A stretch of 64,000 bases of DNA. Origin: Methylotenera sp. (GTDB taxonomy: Bacteria > Pseudomonadota > Gammaproteobacteria > Burkholderiales > Methylophilaceae). The notes under the pieces were generated by a model. That model was not told the origin of the DNA. It ran no database searches and was given only the letters and a program-made list of their open reading frames with translations. The stretch covers positions 1 through 64,000 of the forward strand of contig JAUYAL010000032.1 in assembly GCA_030693535.1 (NCBI GenBank), written 5' to 3'. Positions 38,265-46,963 of this stretch are shown here, one piece after another. Numbering within the stretch: position 1 is the first letter of the stretch; each line of letters starts with the position of its first letter. Position numbers and translations under genes: made by a program.

Positions 38265-38540
38265 CTAGCAACTGGGTTTTGTCAGCACTTCCAGCTGCGT
38301 GAGCCACGCAATGGCGTGTTGCCTTGGATTTTCTAATGCATTATCGCCACACATTTCCACGCTGGCTTGCAAGCTACTACAAAACGCTGGGCGTTCTGGC
38401 TGCCCAAAAATCTTGCAACAATTTGCATCATCTAACTGCACGCAACGCACGCCGGCAGGTTTGCCGTTCGGCATGCCAGGAATGGGGCTATTGATGCTAG
38501 GCGCCGAACAGCAAGCACCGCAGTTTGGTCGGCACTGCAT
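38265..38540 (-). CDS. YkgJ-type cysteine-cluster protein
   Basis: A 91-residue protein beginning [16 protein letters not shown], a C-x3-C-x2-CC cluster, with further cysteines ([16 protein letters not shown], ending PSC). This resembles the YkgJ family (CxxCxxCC domain), thought to bind a metal or iron-sulfur cluster; the function is unknown. It starts one base after the upstream gene's stop and is probably cotranscribed with the membrane protein and CinA-like genes. Confidence 0.8.
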   Translation of the reverse strand: MQCRPNCGACCSAPSINSPIPGMPNGKPAGVRCVQLDDANCCKIFGQPERPAFCSSLQASVEMCGDNALENPRQHAIAWLTQLEVLTKPSC

Positions 38541-38541
38541 C

Positions 38542-39237
38542 TTAATCTACATCTTTTAAGGGTAAAAATGAAGTTTTTAACCAATCATATTCAATGTAAT
38601 GAACATCAAAGCCAGCAAATGATTGTAAGCCATGAATGTTAACCGCTACATGATTGGGTAATTTTGCAAAATCTGGCCCACTCACACAATAATCCACTGG
38701 CATTGCATCCTTCAACGTGAAGCCATTTAGGCGGGTGATGCAGCCTTTTCGGTTATCAAAATAGCGTTTTTCGTACTCACCTTTGGCGATATATTCTTTT
38801 TTAAATCGCACATCATCATCGGCATTTTTCGTAAAAATATCGGCAATCATGGCGGGCTTGCCAACTAGGTGCGTAATTGCATCACCAGCGCCATAGGTAA
38901 GCGCGATACTACCCCAAAAATAAACTAAAATGGGCAGGCCTAACACCATAAAAATGCGCTTAGTGGTGCTGTAAAGGTGCTTGTTCATCCATAAGGCATG
39001 CGCAAAAAAAGCAAGAACAAATACGCATAGCATAAGGTTGCAGTAAAAAGCGATACTTTTCCAACTTGGGCTGGGGATAAACTGATTCCCCAGCGCCCAG
39101 AATATGAATAGCGTTTCAACCCCAAATAGCATGCCAACAGGCCAGCGATAAGGCGGCGGTGTAAATGGCTTGGGTGCAATATATTCGGGTTTATCTTCCT
39201 TTATTTTGTGTGCTATTTTTTTAACTCTTCTCGCCAT
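38542..39237 (-). CDS. Membrane protein of unknown function (231 residues)
   Basis: Not recognised. A basic N-terminus ([20 protein letters not shown]) and proline-rich stretch are followed by three hydrophobic segments (about residues 35-50, 65-85 and 95-115), then a soluble C-terminal half of about 110 residues with two cysteines ([10 protein letters not shown] and [10 protein letters not shown]), probably periplasmic. It sits between the CinA-like gene (13 bases) and the cysteine-cluster gene (1 base) in a tight three-gene run. Confidence 0.55.
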   Translation of the reverse strand: MARRVKKIAHKIKEDKPEYIAPKPFTPPPYRWPVGMLFGVETLFIFWALGNQFIPSPSWKSIAFYCNLMLCVFVLAFFAHALWMNKHLYSTTKRIFMVLGLPILVYFWGSIALTYGAGDAITHLVGKPAMIADIFTKNADDDVRFKKEYIAKGEYEKRYFDNRKGCITRLNGFTLKDAMPVDYCVSGPDFAKLPNHVAVNIHGLQSFAGFDVHYIEYDWLKTSFLPLKDVD

Positions 39238-39250
39238 AATTTGGTTAGGC

Positions 39251-39991
39251 TTACTGCCAAGGGTAACCTAGGGCAGTAATGCCCACTTTTAAATCATGCA
39301 TGGCCAAATTAACTAAGGCGCTTTCCCCTTTTAGCCCCACTTCGGTGGTTCTGCGTTGGCCGCTTCTGGGTAAGCTAAACAGTTTTAAACTAGGGTACTT
39401 TGCGAGTATCTCGTTCATGAAATCAATCAAATCACTCTCACCAACCTCTGTGATGACGATGGATTCTTCAAGATAATCTTGAGTGTGAAACAAATCGCTG
39501 TAATACGTTTCTAGCACCCACTCCACCATAGGGTGCGCCATTTCAGGAAAGCCGGGCACAAAATAATGTTGGTTAATACTAAATCCTGCCACGCGATTAA
39601 TGGGGTTGGGGATTAACTCACATCCTTTAGGAAAATCCGCCATTAATACGCGCTTGGGGTAAGCCGCTTCACCGTATTGCGCTTCGATATTCGCTACCGC
39701 ACCCACATGGCGTTCAATCGGCACGCTGACCGCATCGGCTGCGCATTGGCGCGTGTAGTCATCAGGCGTAGCGCCAATGCCACCAAAGCAAAACACAATA
39801 TCGCCGCGCGTCATGCTGGCTTTAAGTGAGCTAGTAATCTGTTCAGGAATATCCCCCAAATAGTTCGCCCAGCCAAGTTGCAAACCACGTGCTGAAAGAA
39901 GTTCAATGACTTTAGATAGATGCGCATCCTGTCTTTTACCTGAAAGAATTTCATCGCCTATGATATAGATGCCGAACTGCAATTGACGCAT
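39251..39991 (-). CDS. CinA N-terminal/MoCF-type molybdopterin-binding domain protein
   Basis: The 246-residue protein is a stand-alone COG1058-type domain: FGIYIIGDEILSGKRQDAHL, the glycine-rich CFGGIGATPDDYTRQ, and VPGFPEMAHPMV. In full-length CinA this domain hydrolyses ADP-ribose or NMN-type nucleotides; here the C-terminal deamidase domain of CinA is absent, as in several competence/damage-inducible protein A homologues. It is the first gene of the three-gene run and divergent from the zinc-ribbon membrane protein. Confidence 0.85.
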   Translation of the reverse strand: MRQLQFGIYIIGDEILSGKRQDAHLSKVIELLSARGLQLGWANYLGDIPEQITSSLKASMTRGDIVFCFGGIGATPDDYTRQCAADAVSVPIERHVGAVANIEAQYGEAAYPKRVLMADFPKGCELIPNPINRVAGFSINQHYFVPGFPEMAHPMVEWVLETYYSDLFHTQDYLEESIVITEVGESDLIDFMNEILAKYPSLKLFSLPRSGQRRTTEVGLKGESALVNLAMHDLKVGITALGYPWQ

Positions 39992-40062
39992 GTGATTATA
40001 CTTCTTTGGAAATCATTAAATTGACGGTTATTATAGTTGTAATTCTTTAATAAAGTTCTGTT

Positions 40063-40746
40063 ATGAATGATAAACAAACCACTGATATTTCACATGAGTT
40101 GAAAATTGAATTTGATGGTAAAACCTGCATTAAGTGCCATTATAAGCGCCAACCTACAGACAATGCCCCAGAATGGGCTTGTCCCAGTTGTGGTGTTGCC
40201 TACGTTAAGGCTGAAATAGCCGAAAAAGAAGAGCAGGCAAAACTTGGCCTGCAAAACAGAATAGAGCGCGTTAAGTTTATTCAGGAAAACGAGAAATTCG
40301 ACCCAAAAGAGCAGGCACGAATAAAGTCAGATAAATTGATCGCTAAACAGATTTATATTCTAATTTTTTTTGGCGGTATTACAGGAGGTATTACTTTTTT
40401 AATTGGCATGGCTATGGCATTTAAGCATCATAACTGTCTAGGCAAACAAAATTGGGTGCATAGTCATTTTGCATGGCAAGTAAAAGCATTTTGGAATGCC
40501 AGCATATGGACAGGAGTTGGCTTTTTTATTGTACTAGCTGGTTTTTTTACTTCAATTCAAAACAGCTTCAAAGGTGGCCTTGGCAATGGTTATGAGGTAT
40601 ATGGACAATTATTTGGATGGATATTTGACCCCTTTTTTATGAAATGCCTTGCAGTGGGTGGTTTGGTTGTCATCGTGGCAGGGATCTGGCATCTAGTGCG
40701 CATGATTCAAGGCTATCGCACATTGCAACGCGACGAGCCCATTTAG
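40063..40746 (+). CDS. Zinc-ribbon membrane protein of unknown function
   Basis: The 227-residue product begins with a soluble part carrying a zinc ribbon (CIKCHYK and CPSCGVAY, residues about 22-46) and a charged helical stretch (about 50-90). It then has three hydrophobic segments (about 95-118, 140-162 and 195-217). This layout suggests a membrane protein with a cytosolic metal-binding head. No named family was recognised. It converges on polA with a 12-base gap. Confidence 0.6.
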   Translation: MNDKQTTDISHELKIEFDGKTCIKCHYKRQPTDNAPEWACPSCGVAYVKAEIAEKEEQAKLGLQNRIERVKFIQENEKFDPKEQARIKSDKLIAKQIYILIFFGGITGGITFLIGMAMAFKHHNCLGKQNWVHSHFAWQVKAFWNASIWTGVGFFIVLAGFFTSIQNSFKGGLGNGYEVYGQLFGWIFDPFFMKCLAVGGLVVIVAGIWHLVRMIQGYRTLQRDEPI

Positions 40747-40758
40747 ATTAATGCTTCA

Positions 40759-43545
40759 TTAGTGCGCACTTTCCCAATTAATACCCACCCCAACTTCTGC
40801 CAACAAAGGCACCGTCAGTTTAGCTACATTTTGCATCAATTCTGGCAGTTTAGTTCTCACCAATTCAAGTTCGCTATTTGGCACTTCTAGCACCAGCTCA
40901 TCATGTACCTGCATGATTAATTTAGAATGTAAGTGTTCACTCACTAGCCAATTTTGCACGGCTATCATGGCGAGTTTAATTAAATCTGCCGCTGTGCCTT
41001 GCATGGGGGCGTTAATGGCGGCACGTTCGGCGCCGTTACGGCGTTGAACATTCGCGCTGTTGATTTCTGGCACCCATAATCGGCGCCCGAAATAGGTTTC
41101 GACATAGCCTTTTTGTTTGGCTTCAGCGCGGGTGTTTTCCATGTAGGCTTTTACGCCGGGGTAGCGCGCAAAGTAGCGCTCGATATAACTCGCGGCGGCG
41201 CCACGCTCTATGTTGAGGTTTTGTGCTAAACCAAACGCGCTCATGCCGTAAATTAAACCAAAGTTAATCACTTTGGCATAACGGCGTTGTTCGTTATCCA
41301 CTGCACTACGTTCCACGCCAAAAATCTCGGCGGCGGTAGCGCGATGAATATCTTCATTATTGGCAAAGGCTTGCAACATGCCAGCATCTTGCGACAAATG
41401 CGCCATGATGCGCAACTCAATTTGCGAGTAATCGGCAGACACAATGTGCGCTCCTTGTGGCGCAACAAACGCTTCGCGGATGCGGCGGCCTTCGGCACTT
41501 CTGACGGGGATGTTTTGTAAGTTGGGGTCGCTACTCGCAAGCCTGCCCGTAATTGCTACCGCTTGGTTGTAGCTGGTGTGCACGCGCCCCGTTTGGGCGT
41601 TAATCATTTTGGGTAATTTGTCGGTGTAGGTGGATTTTAATTTAGCCAAGCCGCGATATTCTAGCAACACTTTGGGTAGCGGGTGGTCGAGTGCAAGTTC
41701 TTGCAGCACATCCTCATCGGTACTTGGTGCGCCTGATGGCGTTTTTTTGGTAGGCTTAATGCCCAATTTATCGAACAAAATTTCTTGCAATTGTTTGGGG
41801 GAGCCTAAGTTAAAGGGTTGGCCAGCTAATTCAAAAGCTTGGTTTTCTAGTGTGATTAATTTAGCGCCAATTTCGTTGCTTTGTGCGCGCAACATATCGG
41901 CATCGATTAGCACGCCATTGCGCTCAATGGTAAACAAACATGCCGAGCTGGGCATTTCAATTTGGTTATAAACAAAGCTTAATTTGTCATCATGCACAAT
42001 TTGCGGGTACATGGCTTCGTGCAGTTGAAAGGTAATATCGGCATCTTCAGCCGCGTACTCTGCGGCGGCTTCTACCGTCACTTGGTTAAAGCTGACTTGT
42101 TTTGCACCTTTGCCAGCGACATCTTCATAATGAATGGTTTTTAAACCCAAATGCCGCTCGGCAAGCGCATCCATGCCGTGCGATTTGTGCGATTCAAACA
42201 CGTAAGATTGCAACATAGTGTCGTGCGCAATGCCGTTTAGGGCAATGCCATGATTGGCTAGCACGTGGCAATCGTACTTTAAATTTTGCCCCACTTTTTT
42301 AATGGCAGAATTTTCTAAAATCGGCTGTATTTTGGCGAGCGTTTCGGCAAAGTTGAGCTGCACTGGCGCATCAAAATAATCGTGCGTTAAGGGCAAATAC
42401 GCGGCGCTGCCCGCCGCTATACTAAACGACATGCCGACAATTCTAGCGGTCATGGGGTCGAGGCTAGTGGTTTCAGTATCAAAGCAAAATAAGCTGGCGG
42501 CGTTTAGTTTGGTTAGCCATTGATCTAATTGTTGAGTACTTAAGATGGTTTCAAAGTAGCGGTTAGTGTTTGCTTTATATTGATTTGGTGTAAATAAATC
42601 GTCTGAAATATGTGCTCTGGAAGTCGCATGGATACTGCTCTGCAGGGTAGTTTTTTTATCGACTTCTTTTACACTATCTTGCATATTATCTAACTCACGC
42701 CGCCAGCTTTTAAACTCAAAGCGGTCAAATAATTCTGCTAATTTGGTTCTATCAATGGCTTGCGGAGCGAGGTCGCTTAAGTTCTCTTGAATACCAACAT
42801 CGCAGCGTATGGTAATCAGTTGACGTGCAGTAGGTAGCCACGGCAAGGCTTTACGTAAATTTTCGCCAACCACGCCAGAAATGGTGGCAGCATTCGCGAC
42901 AATATTCTCAAGTGAGCCATATTGTGTGAGCCACTTTACCGCAGTTTTTGGCCCTACTTTTTCAACGCCAGGCACGTTGTCTGAGGTATCCCCAACTAGT
43001 ACTAAATAATCAATAATCAAGCACGGCGGAATGCCAAATTTTTTTTCCACACCTGCAATATCGAGTACATCATCGACCCTGCGAAACGCATCACGCATGG
43101 TGTTGATCACGGTGATTTGCTCGTTCACCAGTTGCGTGATGTCTTTATCGCCAGTAGAAATAATCGTCCTTACACCTTCCCGCTCAGCTTGTTTGGCGAG
43201 TGCACCGATGACGTCATCCGCCTCAACGCCATTTTCTACAATGAGTGGCCAGCCCATGGCTTTAATAGCTTCAAATAATGGCTCTATTTGTACGCGCAAA
43301 TCGTCTGGCATACTGGCGCGATTGGCTTTATATTCAGCATATATATCATCACGAAAGGTTTTGCCTTTTGCATCAAAAACACACGCGCTATAATCACTCG
43401 GATAATCTTTGTGCAAACGGCGTAACATATTAAGCACGCCCTGAATCGCACCAGTAGGTTCATTTTGACTATTTCTTAAGTCAGGCATGGCGTGAAATGC
43501 GCGATACAGGTAGGATGAGCCATCTACTAATAACAAAGTTTTCAT
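40759..43545 (-). CDS. polA: DNA polymerase I
   Basis: PolA fills gaps in lagging-strand synthesis and excision repair. From the chosen ATG it has 928 residues: 5'-3' exonuclease first (LLVDGSSYLYRAFHAMPDLR), a 3'-5' proofreading domain with intact acidic motifs (FDTETTSLDP, NLKYDCHVL, YAAEDADITF) and the polymerase domain (DYSQIELRIMAHLS, FGLIYGMSAFG, QVHDELVLEVP). The frame is open 36 codons further upstream, but that stretch lies in the MITE-like element and does not look like PolA. The start codon sits exactly at the edge of the element, whose end supplies an AGAAG seven bases upstream. Confidence 0.96.
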   Translation of the reverse strand: MKTLLLVDGSSYLYRAFHAMPDLRNSQNEPTGAIQGVLNMLRRLHKDYPSDYSACVFDAKGKTFRDDIYAEYKANRASMPDDLRVQIEPLFEAIKAMGWPLIVENGVEADDVIGALAKQAEREGVRTIISTGDKDITQLVNEQITVINTMRDAFRRVDDVLDIAGVEKKFGIPPCLIIDYLVLVGDTSDNVPGVEKVGPKTAVKWLTQYGSLENIVANAATISGVVGENLRKALPWLPTARQLITIRCDVGIQENLSDLAPQAIDRTKLAELFDRFEFKSWRRELDNMQDSVKEVDKKTTLQSSIHATSRAHISDDLFTPNQYKANTNRYFETILSTQQLDQWLTKLNAASLFCFDTETTSLDPMTARIVGMSFSIAAGSAAYLPLTHDYFDAPVQLNFAETLAKIQPILENSAIKKVGQNLKYDCHVLANHGIALNGIAHDTMLQSYVFESHKSHGMDALAERHLGLKTIHYEDVAGKGAKQVSFNQVTVEAAAEYAAEDADITFQLHEAMYPQIVHDDKLSFVYNQIEMPSSACLFTIERNGVLIDADMLRAQSNEIGAKLITLENQAFELAGQPFNLGSPKQLQEILFDKLGIKPTKKTPSGAPSTDEDVLQELALDHPLPKVLLEYRGLAKLKSTYTDKLPKMINAQTGRVHTSYNQAVAITGRLASSDPNLQNIPVRSAEGRRIREAFVAPQGAHIVSADYSQIELRIMAHLSQDAGMLQAFANNEDIHRATAAEIFGVERSAVDNEQRRYAKVINFGLIYGMSAFGLAQNLNIERGAAASYIERYFARYPGVKAYMENTRAEAKQKGYVETYFGRRLWVPEINSANVQRRNGAERAAINAPMQGTAADLIKLAMIAVQNWLVSEHLHSKLIMQVHDELVLEVPNSELELVRTKLPELMQNVAKLTVPLLAEVGVGINWESAH

Positions 43546-43745
43546 ATGGGCGCTTCTATAAATACAATTTTCGTCATTATACGGCGTTACATACAAAAAA
43601 TAGCTTCTTGCCAGGAAACTGATAAGCAATACAAAGCCAGCAGAGCTTGGCAAGAGTTGCTAATATATCAAATGTATACGGTGTCGTTATTTCTTGTTCG
43701 TACATTGTCTAATTTTGAAACTTGAATTTATAGAAGCGCCCATAT
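43544..43745. mobile_element. MITE-like palindromic element abutting polA
   Basis: A 202-bp stretch is bounded by perfect 20-base inverted repeats: ATATGGGCGCTTCTATAAAT (43544-43563) and its complement at 43726-43745. Inside are a second pair of imperfect arms (around 43577-43602 and 43681-43705) and a third (TCTTGCCA at 43606-43613, TGGCAAGA at 43648-43655). No transposase frame is present. The outermost ATAT may include a TA target duplication, as for IS630-type or related elements; the family is not certain. One end supplies the region just before the polA start codon. Related sequence occurs near 63.1 and 63.7 kb. Confidence 0.65.
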
Positions 43746-43808
43746 ATTTATTCTTTAAATTATTTCTAAGGCCAATATTTCCCAGTCCAATTTTTTTCAG
43801 GTACACGA

Positions 43809-44549
43809 ATGATGACAGCTACAAAAAAACTTTCTAAGGTTCCAAAAATCTCAGACCCTGATGCGCAAGGCATGCATCAAACTGGACACGAATCATGGCG
43901 TGCGTTTGAGATTATGGCAGAATTTGTAGATGCCACCGAGAGGCTTAAGGAAATTACTCCGGCCGTATCTATATTCGGTAGTGCTCGTACGCCAGTTGAC
44001 CATCCTTATTATAAGTTGACGGAAGATATTGCCCGATTGCTGAGTGACGCCGGTTTTAGTGTAATCTCTGGGGGTGGACCTGGCATTATGGAGGCCGCCA
44101 ATAAAGGTGCTTTTCCTGGAACATCACCCAGCATAGGCCTTAATATTGAGTTGCCGCATGAGCAAACGCGCAACCCATATCAAGATATTAGCCAGAATTT
44201 CAAACATTTTTTTATGCGTAAGGTCATGTTCGTTAAATATGCTAGTGCATACGTAGTGATGCCGGGTGGATTTGGCACATTAGATGAAGTGATGGAGGCC
44301 ATTACTCTGGTGCAAACTGGTAAGACATTAAAAATACCGATTATTCTTGTATGTGAGCCTTTTTGGCGAGGTTTACTTGAGTGGATTAAAACAACCCTAG
44401 TCGATGAAAAAATGATTTCAGTTGATGATTTGGATTTGATTCAGGTAATTGATGAACCAGCGAAGATTGTTGAGGCGATATTCAAGCATTATGAAGCACG
44501 TGGATTTAAATTGTCAGCAGCAGAAGAGCGCGTTCAGCTTTATTTATAA
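43809..44549 (+). CDS. LOG family nucleotide 5'-monophosphate phosphoribohydrolase-like protein
   Basis: LOG-type proteins cleave the base from nucleoside monophosphates, including cytokinin nucleotides in some species. The 246-residue Rossmann-fold product has VSIFGSARTP, ISGGGPGIMEAANKGAF, the arginine-lysine pair in MRKVMF and the PGGFGTLDE motif (152-160), all family hallmarks. Its N-terminal 40-residue extension is typical of the longer TIGR00730-type bacterial members. Its physiological substrate here is unknown. It precedes DUF2782 and thrB on the same strand. Confidence 0.9.
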   Translation: MMTATKKLSKVPKISDPDAQGMHQTGHESWRAFEIMAEFVDATERLKEITPAVSIFGSARTPVDHPYYKLTEDIARLLSDAGFSVISGGGPGIMEAANKGAFPGTSPSIGLNIELPHEQTRNPYQDISQNFKHFFMRKVMFVKYASAYVVMPGGFGTLDEVMEAITLVQTGKTLKIPIILVCEPFWRGLLEWIKTTLVDEKMISVDDLDLIQVIDEPAKIVEAIFKHYEARGFKLSAAEERVQLYL

Positions 44550-44630
44550 TGAATGAAGTATATGGGTAAGTAATTTGTTAAAATACATATGAATTCAAGT
44601 GAATCAAATTTTAGAGAGTGAGTGTCAGTG

Positions 44631-44996
44631 ATGCAAAAAATCTATAATATATTAGCGGTGTTGCTAGCAATTGGTGCTTTTCAATTACCTTTAGTGGCAA
44701 TAGCTGACTCACCGCAACCATTGCCTTTGCCAGCAGACCTGCAACCACTGGAAGATTTCGCGCCACCAACTATTAGTAATGATGATAATCCAGACGAGCC
44801 ACAAATCACCATTGTTAAAAAAGATGGTCAAACAATTGAAGAGTATCGCATCGGCGGTGAGCTTTATATGATGAAAGTGACACCAGCGCACGGCGTGCCA
44901 TATTATATGCATAAAGAAGACAGGGATGGTGGTTGGTTAATGGATGGCCCAAATCAGCCACTTAGTGTTCCTAAATGGACCTTGTTTAGATTTTAA
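44631..44996 (+). CDS. DUF2782 family periplasmic protein
   Basis: The product is about 121 residues with a signal peptide (ILAVLLAIGAFQLPLVAIAD), a proline-rich linker and a conserved domain with ITIVKKDGQTIEEYRIGGEL and MKVTPAHGVPYYM. This matches DUF2782, a small exported proteobacterial family of unknown function found near polA and thrB. The frame is open from GTG 44622 and GTG 44628 as well; ATG 44631 is preferred, with GAGTGAG upstream. Confidence 0.8.
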   Translation: MQKIYNILAVLLAIGAFQLPLVAIADSPQPLPLPADLQPLEDFAPPTISNDDNPDEPQITIVKKDGQTIEEYRIGGELYMMKVTPAHGVPYYMHKEDRDGGWLMDGPNQPLSVPKWTLFRF

Positions 44997-45043
44997 AGCG
45001 AATTAAAGAGGGGTGCATCCGCTTTAATTATTACTGCCTCTAT

Positions 45044-45194
45044 ACAATTCTCAGTTTAGGCGACACAGGAAAACGCAAGCATAGCCATTCTCTGTAGGAG
45101 CGGTGCCCCGCTGCGATAGCGACGGTAAAAGTTGCACCATTTTTCGCGGCGAGGCGCCGTTCATACAAGTGAAGTGATGGTTACTGAGAATTGT
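45044..45194. repeat. REPIN-like inverted pair of REP hairpins
   Basis: In the 256-base gap before thrB, ACAATTCTCAGT (45044-45055) and ACTGAGAATTGT (45183-45194) form perfect 12-base inverted ends. Between them are two GC-rich REP-like units in opposite orientation: GAGCGGTGCCCCGCTGCGA (45098-45116) and TCGCGGCGAGGCGCCGTTC (45144-45162). The second, reverse-complemented, matches the first at 15 of 19 positions, and each forms its own small hairpin. The local base composition is much richer in GC than the surroundings. Such elements are mobilised by RAYT transposases, none of which is in the window. Confidence 0.75.
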
Positions 45195-45252
45195 TCATAG
45201 GTATTTTATTTTAATTATTCAATTTAGCTTCAAATTTTAAGTACCCTAACTT

Positions 45253-46206
45253 ATGTCAGTATTCACCTCAGTCAGTATTCAGCAATTACAAGTGTGGCTG
45301 CAAAATTATGAGATAGGTGAACTTATTGAGTTAAAAGGTATTTCATCGGGCATCACCAATACTAATTATTTTGTGACAACAAAAAATAATAACAGTAGCC
45401 AAAATAAGTTTGTACTTACGTTGTTTGAACATAATACATTGGAAGAATTACCTTATTTCATTGATTTAATGAGTCATCTGGCAGCAAATGGCATTCCTTG
45501 CCCGCAGCCTATAGCAGATAAAACGGGTATTAGTTTGCACACACTGAATGGCAAGCCTGCTGCATTGATTAGCTGCTTAAAAGGGCAAGATGTTGAAGTG
45601 CCAAATGCTACACAATGCAGCGCCGTAGGTAAGGTCTTAGCGCAAATGCATATTGCAAGCTTGTCGTTTGATGTGCTTCCCAGTCATCAAAATACGCACA
45701 ATCCTCGCGGTGCTGATTGGCGCACAAAAACTGCGATACAGGTCATGCCACATCTCCTTTTAGAAGATCAGCAATTGCTGAAAGAAACCATGATGTTTCA
45801 AGCTACATTTGATACCAGCCAGTTACCTATGGGCGTTATCCATGCTGACTTATTTCGCGACAATGTATTGTTCGATGGTGATGAAATTGGAGGATTAATT
45901 GATTTTTATTATGCCTGCCATGATGTGCTTGCGTATGATTTAGCTATTGCGGTGAATGACTGGTGTGTTGAAGTCGATGGTCGTTTAGATGAACTTAGAT
46001 TAAACGCAATGCTAAGTGCGTATCAAGCGGTTAGGCCTTTAAGTGACGCAGAACGTGTGGCTTGGGCAGGCTTGCTCAATATTGCTGCATTACGTTTTTG
46101 GTTATCACGGTTGTATGATCAAATTTACCCACAATCAGGTGAGTTGACTCATTCTAAAGATCCTATTCATTTTAAGAATATACTTAAACTACGTGCTGTG
46201 AGATAA
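45253..46206 (+). CDS. thrB: Homoserine kinase (aminoglycoside-phosphotransferase-like type)
   Basis: This enzyme phosphorylates homoserine before threonine synthase. The 317-residue protein belongs to the APH-like ThrB class common in betaproteobacteria and pseudomonads, not the GHMP class of E. coli. It has the phosphate-loop area KGISSGITNTNYFV, the catalytic HADLFRDNVLFDGDEIG (HxDxxxxN) and LIDFYYA. It lies 10 bases before the BPSS1780-type gene and shares its transcript. The REPIN-like repeat separates it from DUF2782. Confidence 0.93.
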   Translation: MSVFTSVSIQQLQVWLQNYEIGELIELKGISSGITNTNYFVTTKNNNSSQNKFVLTLFEHNTLEELPYFIDLMSHLAANGIPCPQPIADKTGISLHTLNGKPAALISCLKGQDVEVPNATQCSAVGKVLAQMHIASLSFDVLPSHQNTHNPRGADWRTKTAIQVMPHLLLEDQQLLKETMMFQATFDTSQLPMGVIHADLFRDNVLFDGDEIGGLIDFYYACHDVLAYDLAIAVNDWCVEVDGRLDELRLNAMLSAYQAVRPLSDAERVAWAGLLNIAALRFWLSRLYDQIYPQSGELTHSKDPIHFKNILKLRAVR

Positions 46207-46216
46207 GGGAATAATC

Positions 46217-46963
46217 ATGACAGAAGATTTATTAGAAAAACCTCTAGAAATCAGACAAGTTCCCGCAGGCAACGCTTGGGCTTGGATAGTCAGTGGCTTT
46301 AACTTATTTAAAGAAAACCCCGCCATGTGGATTATTATCTTAGTGATTTATCTAGTCATTATTATCCCTATCTCGCTGATTCCGGTGATTGGATCCGTAG
46401 TAAGCACACTGCTTGCGCCAGTGTTCGCAGCGGGCATGATGTGGGGCTGCAAAGCGCTAGTGCTAAAGCAAGATTTAGAAATCAACCATTTATTTGAAGG
46501 GTTTAAGAAAAATACCGCGCAACTAATTGCCGTTGGCGGTATTTATATGGTGAGCTTGCTATTAATTGCAGTGTTGGTGGTGCTTGGCTTAGATAGAGGC
46601 ACGATGGAGTTGTTAATGAAAGGCCAAGAATTAAGCCCAGAGCAAGCTAGCGCAATTATGCTACCAATCCTAGTCGCTATGCTTTTTATTATGCCAGTAC
46701 TGATGGCCTACTGGTATGCACCAGTGCTAACGGGTCTGCATAATCTTACGGCAGTCGATGCCATGAAATTAAGTTTCAGCGCATGTCTTAAAAATATTCT
46801 GCCATTTTTATTATATGGCCTTATCTTTATGGCGATTTTAGTGGTTGCGATTATACCGTTTGGCTTAGGTTTAATTGTGGCTGTGCCCGTGATGATGACA
46901 AGCTTATATACTAGCTATGTGGATGTTTTTAATATCACTGAAACTGGAGTGAGCGTTATATAG
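46217..46963 (+). CDS. BPSS1780 family membrane protein
   Basis: A 248-residue inner-membrane protein with about six hydrophobic segments and N-terminal EIRQVPAGNAWAWIVSGFNL, typical of the BPSS1780 family of unknown function. The gene is conserved between thrB and uvrD in betaproteobacteria, as here. Its end overlaps the end of the convergent uvrD gene by 8 bases. Confidence 0.85.
   Translation: MTEDLLEKPLEIRQVPAGNAWAWIVSGFNLFKENPAMWIIILVIYLVIIIPISLIPVIGSVVSTLLAPVFAAGMMWGCKALVLKQDLEINHLFEGFKKNTAQLIAVGGIYMVSLLLIAVLVVLGLDRGTMELLMKGQELSPEQASAIMLPILVAMLFIMPVLMAYWYAPVLTGLHNLTAVDAMKLSFSACLKNILPFLLYGLIFMAILVVAIIPFGLGLIVAVPVMMTSLYTSYVDVFNITETGVSVI

Noticed and set aside
43546..43653. 36-codon N-terminal extension of polA in the open frame
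   Set aside because: It lies inside the palindromic element, has no PolA similarity, and the family N-terminus begins at the chosen ATG.
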